Assembly (NCBI GenBank): GCA_023053575.1
Contig: JAKZAP010000021.1
Span: 16,120,212 to 16,184,211, forward strand
Origin: Branchinecta lynchi
Taxonomy: Eukaryota > Arthropoda > Branchiopoda > Anostraca > Branchinectidae
Direction of reading: 5' to 3'
DNA length: 64,000 nucleotides
Part shown: positions 53,873-62,160 of the stretch, in pieces
How the letters are laid out: the number at the start of each line of letters is the position of its first letter
How positions within the stretch are numbered: the stretch's first letter is position 1
Made by a program: the position numbers and the translations under genes
Notes under the pieces: generated by a model
Database searches by the model: none
Told to the model about the DNA's origin: nothing
Seen by the model: the letters and a program-made list of their open reading frames with translations, nothing else

Positions 53873-56331
53873 TACAATTGTAATTCTTGAAGCTGCTGTT
53901 AGGGTTTCACCCTCTCCGTTCTTGATAATTCTGAAAGTTCTTGGGTCTTAATGTTTGATCCACATTAAAAGCTAGGATTTGCATGGGAAGCAGTTGAGTT
54001 CGGCAGAAAAAGAAAATGCAAATATCAGAACTTCGCCTGCAGCGGTCAGTTGAATTTGGTCTTGGGTTTGGTAGTTTGAAGCTGAAGTGAAATCGGCCGC
54101 AGCAATAGGCATGTACTGTCCAAGTGTTTTTCGCAAAAGCGACGCCTAGTAGCTGCATAATCAGCTGCCGAGCTGCTCTTTTTAATTAGTTTGTACTTAC
54201 AAAATCTTATTTTTGAATTTTAACATTTTAAAGTAACTTAAAACTGGTTCAAAAACTTAAAACAATCTAGCCTAAAATTCAAATTGTCATTAAATTGCTG
54301 GTGAAAATTTTGACTCTGCATCCTCCCTATCGAAAATGCAGTGCTCCAGCACTGCCCCCAGGCAGTGCTGGAGCACTGCAATTGTACCAGCACTCCTCAA
54401 CTTCTCGAGGTACAGGGGTACATCCAACCTCAGACAAGTCTTTCCTTCAGAATAATTTATCTGGTTTAAAAAGGAACCAATAAATATGACAAACACACTA
54501 GACTGAAGCTAACTGAATGGTTTACGTATTGGATAAATAAATATTGGTTCAATCTTATTGTTACAAATATTTTTCTTTTCAAACATGATCCCTTCATTCT
54601 AACCTTACCTCGATTGACTAGAAAATGATGAAAAAGGTAGCAAAGTCAATAGCTAGAAAATCCCGTTTCAAAACAGCTTGAAAACAAAGAAAAGGCACAG
54701 AATTTGAAGATTTGAGGACACACGACTGTTCAAAAAGTCATATTTTGCCTCTTGACTGTCAGGACAGCATGTACATTTCATTTTAACATTTTCGCGGCAA
54801 AAATCGAGGTAGTATAAAAACGAGGTCAGGTATCCCTCCTGTACAAGAAGAGTTGAGCCAGCAGATCCACCACTAAAAAATGACGAAGATGCCTCAAACT
54901 GGTATGTGCGTGATAGCTTACTGTAGTCTAGGTAACTAGGTAAAAAAAAGAGACTCCAGTTCAGGCTGATTAGGTGTGACAGACAGACAACAAAACCAAT
55001 TATGGTAAGGTAGGTTGCACAAAAAGCTTGAGTAACATGAGCAATTATTGATTGTTCGAGTAAATAAAAATATTTGCATCAGGTCAGGGTCCCCAGACTT
55101 GTCACAAACTATAACCTTCTTTTGGAATCACATTTGTGCGACATTCTCTGACCAGAAAATTCTTGCTGACATAACCTGACATACAGACAACCGACTGGTT
55201 AACTCCAACTTGGGTAAAGTTTTGAGAATAGCATAAATGGGAATTGTGGGATAGCAATGAAGAAGCTTAAAAACTACAATACAAAACAATTGGAGGGTTG
55301 AGTAAAATCATTTACAACAAACTTTTTTTTCTAGCTGTTCAGGATCCCAATACAACTCTCAAACGTTGACTAAGGTGATTTAGTCTGACAGACAGTCAGA
55401 CCATTTATTTGAGATCCTATGATTGTCTCAGAATTAAACCAGGACTAATAATCGACAACATACGAAAACAAAAGAAACTACTTTCAGTTTATAAGTATTT
55501 CTTCAGCCTAGGGTTTAGCTATCTAGAAATCATGTTCGACTCTCCTTGAAATTCAGTCAGGCTGTTTCTTTATGTGCTATAAAGCTAAGACTATAGTGTA
55601 GCGCATTGAAATACTTCTACGCTGCTTGAAATGCTCAAATTTTTTACAGGTGCAAATTCAGAAAACGTGACGTCTGGCCAATAGATGCACATAATTCCTA
55701 ATGGTATCTACCAAGTAAAGCCCAGGATTCTGACCTGTAGTACACCTGTGCATCACAGCATTGTGTCTAGATGTGTAGACTCACAGCTACAGCCATGTTT
55801 GCTAAACCCCGCTGACTGGTTCCACAGAGAGCTTTAGTAAATAGGTGAGTGTTTATCCTGGAAATACATTTTTCACCAACTAATTCTAGGTGATAGGTTT
55901 ACTGAGACCACGAAAGTACCAGTAACACTGAAAAACTACAGATACTCTCCATTTCTTTGGATTTTTACTTGCAACTGTCTAGCCCCTCAGCTCACCACCT
56001 AGATGCGGTTCGGTGACGCCGGGATACAGAGTTAATGAATCATCACTGAATAATTATCAGTTTATATATCATACTACAATGATTTCATCCTATTTTCAGT
56101 GTCTCATTTTATCTTTTTTCAACTTCAAATTGGTTGCTATTTAGCACAAGGATGTTTCATGCCCCTAATCTTGGCTGGTATTGATGATTACCTACAATTG
56201 AAAGGGTAGAAACCAGATTTCAAGGAAGAGTTGAAGGATAGATTAAGGCTAGGTTTATCCAGTTTTGACACAGACTTTGCAGTGATTTACATGCTGGTCT
56301 GCTGCTTTTGGCTGCAAGTATCGTGAATTTG
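53873..56331. other. Long quiet stretch, no gene recognised
   Basis: The longest part of the window without identifiable repeats. Apart from the palindrome at 54337-54380 I found nothing. Frames are short (at most 83 codons) and lack known motifs. Undetected small exons or regulatory DNA are possible. Confidence 0.45.
54337..54380. repeat. Perfect 20-bp-arm palindrome
   Basis: 54337-54356 and 54361-54380 are exact reverse complements with a CCCA loop. Each arm is itself almost palindromic (GCAGTGCT-CC-AGCACTGC), so four GCAGTGCT/AGCACTGC octamers alternate. Confidence 0.85.
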
Positions 56332-56445
56332 AACAAGACCAAAGGTTTCGACTGGATCCCAAAATTTCATTTTTGATCCAGACAACTGGATCTTCTAGAT
56401 ATCTGGTCTTCGCCAGACTCCTTGTAAATATGTACTATTGAATGT
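56332..56445 (-). repeat. Family A end fragment
   Basis: AACAAGACCAAAGG, TTTCGACTGGATCCC and CTTCGCCAGACTCCTTG match 41814-41910. The first BamHI palindrome is altered. Confidence 0.65.
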
Positions 56446-56471
56446 TTACTTGTTGCTGAGATTCTTACACT

Positions 56472-56955
56472 GATAAATATTCACCATGGTAACTGATGCC
56501 ACGGTAACTGGTATCATTGTAGCTGGTACCGTGATAACTGATACCTTGGTAACTGACACGATTGTAACTGATACATTTATTCAAACAATGTTTACAACGG
56601 ATACGTCAGCTATGATTTTTCATCAGCGATATTTCGGCCCTTCTTGTCAAGGGTCCTCGTCAGGCTGTCAATCCTCTGGATCAACTTCGGGGAAGGAAAC
56701 AAACCTGTAATAAATAACTGCTTCAGTTATTTATTACAGGTTTGTTTCCTTCCCCGAAGTTGATCCAGAGGATTGACAGCCTGACGAGGACCCTTGACAA
56801 GAAGGGCCGAAATATCGCTGATGAAAAATCATAGCTGACGTATCCGTTGTAAACATTGTTTGAATAAATGTTTCAAAGTCAGCTTGGGCTCAAAGAATAT
56901 TTATGTAACTGATACATTGGTAACCCATACCAGTGTAACTGATACCATGGTTGCC
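56472..56955. repeat. GGTAACTGATACC minisatellite interrupted by a PLE pair
   Basis: Degenerate units of about 13-14 bp (GGTAACTGATGCC, GATAACTGATACC, GTAACTGATACA) lie on both sides of the insertion, at 56486-56573 and 56905-56950. Confidence 0.65.
56563..56917. mobile_element. Penelope-like terminal repeats, head-to-head pair
   Basis: Minus arm 56576-56712, plus arm about 56726-56905, meeting over a TAATAAATAACTGCTTCAGTTA spacer split. Outside, TGTAACTGATACATT occurs at both borders. This looks like a TSD of up to 15 bp, but the host minisatellite itself repeats this motif, so the size is uncertain. The plus arm keeps CTGACGA (56781), GAAA (56809) and ATA|GCTG (about 56831-56837), the best match to a hammerhead cleavage site. 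Confidence 0.78.
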
Positions 56956-57251
56956 GAATTGCACTTTTACTCTGCGACAGACTGCCTATCTGCCTAGTGC
57001 CTACCGCCATGTAAACCCAGAGCGCTAGGTGTAAGATATGACGTCATCGACGCAGAGCTTTCGCTTTTATGGATAAAGGGCAGGGTAGAGACTCGAAAAT
57101 CGGTCAACAAATTTTTATTAAACTGTTACCAGATCCTTGCCGGATGCACTCTGACTTTTCGAACCAGCAAATGCCGTTTGGCAGATTAGTAGACTGATCG
57201 CATACACATTTTTGTTTATCATTAGTATGATCGAAAGTTGCAACAGTATAT
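56956..57251. other. No gene recognised
   Basis: Short unassigned gap. Confidence 0.35.
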
Positions 57252-57609
57252 CTCCTCAATATATATTCTTTGAGCCCAAGCTGACTTTGAAACATTTATT
57301 CAAACAATGTTTACAACGGATACGTCAGCTATGATTTTTCATCAGCGATATTTCGGCCCTTCTTGGCAAGGGTCCTCGTCAGGCTGTCAATCTTCTTGTT
57401 CAACTTCGGGGAAGGAAACAAACCTGTAATTACAGGTTTGTTTCCTTCCCCGAAGTTGAACAAGAACAGGTTTGTTTCCTTCCCCGAAGTTGAACAAGAA
57501 GATTGACAGCCTGACGAGGACCCTTGCCAAGAAGGGCCGAAATATCGCTGATGAAAAATCACAGCTGACGTATCCGTTGTAAACATTGTTTGAATAAACT
57601 CCTCAATAT
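57252..57609. mobile_element. Penelope-like terminal repeats, head-to-head pair with 11-bp TSD
   Basis: Minus arm about 57264-57432 and plus arm about 57433-57595, giving a palindrome of over 300 bp with a short tandem duplication at the centre (TTTGTTTCCTTCCCCGAAG occurs twice on the plus side). Flanks CTCCTCAATAT at 57252-57262 and 57599-57609 are identical. The plus arm has CTGACGA at 57511 and GAAA at 57539. The expected U of the cleavage triplet is C here (ACAGCTG). Confidence 0.85.
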
Positions 57610-58070
57610 GTATCGCTTAGTTTAAAACTTCATGTTAAATTCCCAGATTCAGCGCGAACTACATATCCGGCGCGAAAATAATTTTCATATTCAGAAATCA
57701 GCATGTGCTGAATCAAACATCTAATCAACTTCAGATACAACTCTTACTTTTCCCAAAATATCCGCTTTTTGCCTGATTCCAAGTAAACTACTTGTCCAGC
57801 GAAACTATTTTCATATTTGGATTCAGCATGTCTCCTCACCTCTGAATCAACTAGCTTGAAACATATTTTTTGTCCTCCCTTAATTTGAAACCCCTGCCCC
57901 ACCCATAAATATAGCACTACAGAGCCCACCTTCGAACTATACTTTGACCCAAAGAGTCATCGTGTCAAATTTTAACAAAATATCTCAACCTTTTCCAGAG
58001 TTATCATGCTAACAGACGGACAATTTTTGCGATGCCATAGGCATCCCTCAATTACGTTTCGGGATCCCAA
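57610..58070 (-). repeat. Family A repeat, right half
   Basis: Two or three worn internal units, then CCCCTGCCCCACCC, CAAAATATCTCAACC, ACGGACAATTTTTGCGATG and CGGGATCCCAAA. The 5' half is missing. Confidence 0.65.
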
Positions 58071-58479
58071 ACTCAGTTCGTCTGTATAGTTGCAAACTTC
58101 AGCCACCCTGAAGAGCCCCTTTAACCAAATGGTGATGGTGTTGACAAGCATGAAACAAACGCTCTGAGGACAAGAAAACGAACAGGCATACACAACTTTC
58201 TGTCTGTGGAATTGTGATTTAGATAGACGCGTCATATGTTTTTTTTTTCTTTCTAGGCAAAAGCTACATTGGCATCACGAGTTTTTCCAGCTTCAGCACT
58301 CCCAGGGAAAAGGAATAGTTTTGACATTTTGTATTGATTAAAAGGTCAAAAATTATCGAATGATTGTGAATTACACAAGTTTATTTTTATATAGCCTACT
58401 CTGAAAAAAACTTTGTCTGTGATAATCGAAGTTACTGTGTAGAGCTCATTGTTTCATCTAGACCATAGAAGCAACATAC
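58071..58479. other. No gene recognised
   Basis: Unassigned. An 87-codon minus frame begins inside the repeat and has no motif. Confidence 0.4.
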
Positions 58480-59521
58480 AACAAGACCAAAGGTTTCGAT
58501 GGGATCCCAAAAATTCAATATTTGATCCAGACAATTGGGTCTTCTCTTCGCCAGATCCAGTCTTCGCCAGACTCCTTGAACATTTTTACTATTAAAATTC
58601 AGAAACAGGTTAAGGCCAAAAAGCTAATCATCTGAGAAAACCAAGTTCAGATATGGATTCAGCATGTTTGTGTTTACTCCTATAAGTCATATCTGTTTTG
58701 ACAAAAACTTCCTGCCTTACTTCTGCCAATTTCCCGGTTTCGGCCGAATTCCGGAACCGCCTGTCCGGCAAAAAAAAGCTAAAAAAACGAACTCAGCGTA
58801 TCTTCTTTCCCCTATATCGAACATCTAATCAACTTCAAATTAAAATTTAACTTATAACAAGTTTCCGGTTCCAGCCGGATTCCGGGCGAACTATATGTCC
58901 AGTAAAAAATGATTGTCACACACGGATTCAGCATCTCTTCTTACCCCTAAATCGGATGTCTAATCAACTACAGATATTTTTAACAATTTTTCCGGTTTTG
59001 GCCGGATTTCGGACCAAATACTTGCCCGGCGAGAAAATGGTTTTCACCATCGTGTTCAGCATGTCTTCCTACCCCTTAAACCCAACATCTAATCAACTTC
59101 AAATTAAAATTTAACTTATAACAAATTTTCCGGTTCCAGCCGGATTCCGGGCGAACTGTATGTCCGGGTAAAAAATAATTGTCATACACTGATTAAGCAT
59201 CTCTTCTTACCCCTAAATCGGATATCTAATGAACTACAAATACTTTTAACAATTTTCAGGTTTTGGCCGGATTCCGAGCGAACTAATTGCCCGGCGAGAA
59301 AATGATTTTCACCATCGTGTTCAGCATGTCTTCTTACCTCATAATCGACTGTCTCATTAGCTGTTTGAAAATCTTTTATTCAAACAATGTTTACACGGAT
59401 ACGTCAGCTCTGATTTTTCATCAGCGATATTTCGGCCCTTCTTGGCAAGGGTCCTCGTCAGGCTGTCAATCTTCTTGTTCAACTTCGGGGAAGGAAACAA
59501 ACCTGTAACCAAACACGTAGG

Positions 59522-59959
59522 AAGTACGTAGGAAGGACAGAGAGAACTTTCGGAAAACGACTTGCAGAGCATGAACAAGAAATTGACCACGCCCTCTCCA
59601 ACGGACACCGTCATAACTATACTTTCAAATCTGCACTTGCAGAACATATTTTCGAAAACCCATCCCATTCAGTACATTTTGAAAAAGCCCAAATTCTTGC
59701 AACGTGCACCGGACTCCATCAAACCATTCGAGAAGCCGTTGAGATAAAGAAAAACCGAACAGGCATTAACCGAGATACAGGCGAGTACTCTTTACCGGAA
59801 ACGTGGAACGGGGTTATTAAGGGAAGAAAATTTAAGCCTCAGTCCCTTATTAACAACAAAACCGAAGTCGATCAAAATGCAGAAAAAAATATTTCCTGCC
59901 GTCGCCCCAATCGTGCAGCAAAAACAGCAGCCGTGTCAAAAATTAAATCTCAGCACTAG
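59522..59959 (+). pseudogene. PLE GIY-YIG endonuclease C-terminal domain (partial but open)
   Basis: An uninterrupted frame of 145 codons up to TAG at 59957-59959, without its own ATG. It begins at the YIG half of the domain, KYVGRTERTFGKRLAEHEQE. Then come SALAEHIFENPSH, AQILATCTGLHQTIREAVEI (with the predicted catalytic Glu in REAVEI), and INRDTGEYSLPETW, the standard PLE ending. The Arg of the first helix, His of LAEH, Glu and the NRD motif are all kept. The GIY half and the whole RT are missing, so it is not functional alone. The enzyme family nicks target DNA to prime reverse transcription. The open frame with no stop in 145 codons suggests a fairly recent insertion. Confidence 0.87.
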
Positions 59960-59964
59960 TTTTT

Positions 59965-60180
59965 CCGTGCAGTGATTATTCAAAGTAATAGATTCAGGCA
60001 AGTACTCATAATAGAAACGTAGAACGAAGTCATTAATACAATAATATTTAAGTTTTCAGCCCCTTATTAATGAAAAAACTGAAGTTGATCAAAATGCAGA
60101 AAAAACCCTTTCCTGTCATCGCCCCAATCATGCAGCAAAAACAGCGTCGTTGTCAAAAATTAAATCTCAGGACTAGTTTT
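59965..60180 (+). pseudogene. Decayed repeat of the PLE endonuclease 3' end
   Basis: Matches 59770-59959 (AGGCAAGTACTC, TTAAGTTTTCAGCCCCTTAT, GATCAAAATGCAGAAAAAA, AATCTCAGGACTAG) with many substitutions and indels that stop the frame. The same diverged version is present at 46040-46255, so it belongs to an older sub-lineage and was not made by a simple local copy of the intact segment. Confidence 0.7.
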
Positions 60181-60841
60181 TTTCATTATACTGGTACTTG
60201 AAGATAATTTACCTTAATAAGATATTTATAGTCGGTAGAAGCTTCAGTTATTTGTTACAGGTTTGTTTCCTTCCCCGAAGTTGAACAAGAAGATTGACAG
60301 CCTGACGATTTTAAGGTTACAGGTTTGTTTCCTTCCCCGAAGTTGAACAAGAAGATTGACAGCCTGACGAGGACCCTTGCCAAGAAGGGCCGAAATATCG
60401 CTGATGAAAAATCAGAGCTGACGTATCCGTGTAAACATTGTTTGAATAAATGTTTCAAAGTCAGCTTGGGCTCAAAGAATATTTATGTTTGAAAATATTT
60501 TGCTTGCCCCTTAAACCCCCTCCCCCACCCCTAAATATAGGTCTACAAAGCCTATCAACAAACTCGACCTTACCCTTGACCCAACGAACCCCTACACCAA
60601 GTTTCATCAAAATATCTCATTCCCTTCGAGAGTTATCGTGCTTACAGACGGACGGACGGACAACTTTGGCCATGTCATAGGTATCCCTCCACTTACGTTC
60701 TGGGATCCCAAAAAATCAGATTGAGACTTTGGAAATATGGATGGTATGGACCCTCAACTTTAAAACAATCCCTGGAGCAATTAGCTGCCTTGGGCACTTC
60801 GAACAGTGTTACGCCCATTCATGCTGCGGTATACTTCATCT

Positions 60842-61185
60842 AGTATTACCAGGGGCGTCACGACTGGGGAGGGGGGGGGGGGGACACCCCCCCCAATGCT
60901 GTCGTCCAGTCGGTAAAAATAACCGAGTCGTCGCGAGGCGCCGCGATTTTTCGTCAAAACAGTTGATTTTTTTCATGAAAACAGTTGGTTTTTCTGAAAA
61001 TTGGTCGATTTTTCGTCAAAAGTCGTTTTTTCTGAAAATCAGTCGATTTTTTTCAAAACTGTCATTTTTTGTCGTTGAAAACGGTTGTTTTTCTGCAGAA
61101 ACAGTCGGTAAAAATTACCAGCCAGTCGGTAAATGCCTCGTCCCCCCCCCCAAACATTTTGGCTAGTAACGCCTCTGAGTATTAC
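60842..61185 (-). mobile_element. hAT MITE (CAGAGGCGTTACTA family), copy 2, 8-bp TSD
   Basis: The element 60850-61177 runs from CAGGGGCGTCACGAC to TAGTAACGCCTCTG, with AGTATTAC at 60842-60849 and 61178-61185. It is the reverse complement of 23620-23950. Confidence 0.88.
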
Positions 61186-61740
61186 AATGAAGTAAACGAT
61201 CAAAAACGAAATGTAGGAGCTAAGTCCATGCTGGCCAAGATTTGCTGTGGTTTATAGTGATTTTGTCCCAACAGAGATATTTTTTATGATCGAACTAGCC
61301 CCCAGACATTCCAACAGATGTCCCGCATCTGGTTTCAACATATGGAAAGGGCCTGCACTACTGATAGAATAGAAAGATATAACCAATATTTTAGTGATGC
61401 ACTTAAAACTGCATACTGTATGGTAAAAGGTAAATTACAGTAAACCAAGCAATTTCTCTGCTGCACTCCAGCCCTCTTCTTCTACTTCTGTTACATCTGA
61501 AGGAATATTCAAGTTCTGGGAGCTGTTCAAGCACTTCTACTTCTGTTACATCTGCAGGAATATTCAAGTTCTGGGAGCTGTCCAAGCACAGACTAAGTAT
61601 AGAAATTGCATTTATTTTTATTTTTTTAGTTTTGAATCTGAGTTCGGGGTTCTTTTCTAAGATAGGATCCCAAAGCTCCAGAAACTGAATATGTGTGCTG
61701 CCACAAGTTATGATTTTAGGATATGCTTTCTCTTAAATTA
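61186..61740. other. No gene; short tandem duplication at 61480-61590
   Basis: CTTCTACTTCTGTTACATCT and AATATTCAAGTTCTGGGAGC occur twice about 56 bp apart. Otherwise unassigned. Confidence 0.45.
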
Positions 61741-61940
61741 GGATACGCCCTAAGGTATGAGCACTGGTGCTCAATGTCGGGGCACAATGACTTAGAAAAA
61801 GAGCATGCCAAATGAATGATATACCCAGTATATGATATGGGACATACAAAATCAATTTTTTTTGCAGACTGGTTGGTTATTGTGCCCTTGCTCCACCATA
61901 CCAGTGCTCATATCATGGCGCATCATCCCCAAAAACTGTA
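61741..61940. mobile_element. Foldback of about 200 bp
   Basis: ATACGCCCTAAGGTATGAGCACTGGTG-type left arm against an inverted right arm around 61885-61935 (CCATACCAGTGCTCATATCAT). Shares the GAGCAC/GTGCTC theme with the foldbacks at 16162 and 17827. No TSD defined. Confidence 0.5.
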
Positions 61941-62160
61941 GGTATGCTTCTTAAAACTCCAACTGTAAAATTTATTGACAATTTGACTGAAATCCACAGA
62001 ACAATCATTCAAAATTAATTTTAGTCAATAGTGCTAGCCAGCACAGGTTAAAGGAGTAGGCAGAAGCTATTTGAAGCTGATAGTATACCCCAATTTGCCT
62101 ATGATCATGCATCTGTGGCAGATAGACCACCCCAGCGCTGACAATTGACATATACCCAAT
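61941..62160. other. No gene recognised
   Basis: Short unassigned gap before the tandem array. Confidence 0.35.

Larger units (their letters stand above)
59362..60496 (+). mobile_element. Short Penelope-like element with GIY-YIG tail and 11-bp TSD
   Basis: The insert spans 59373-60485. Flanks TGTTTGAAAAT (59362-59372 and 60486-60496) are identical, and the empty site exists in family A near 42990. Structure: inverted terminal repeat (59375-59508), endonuclease tail (59509-59959), a decayed second copy of the endonuclease 3' end (about 59965-60177), linker, a partial terminal repeat stub (60257-60308) and a complete plus-strand terminal repeat (about 60317-60485). The inverted left repeat and 5' truncation are typical of PLE insertions. 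The reverse-transcriptase part is absent. Confidence 0.88.
58480..60715 (-). repeat. Family A repeat, full length, interrupted by a PLE
   Basis: From AACAAGACCAAAGG (58480) to TGGGATCCCAAAAAA (60715). Five or more internal units (CCGGTT...GCCGGATTCCGG) at spacings of 127-137 bp. At 59362 the repeat stops, a Penelope-like element follows, and it resumes at 60486. The paralogous uninterrupted sequence is at 42983-43010 (TAGCTGTTTCAAAATATTTT). Confidence 0.82.
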
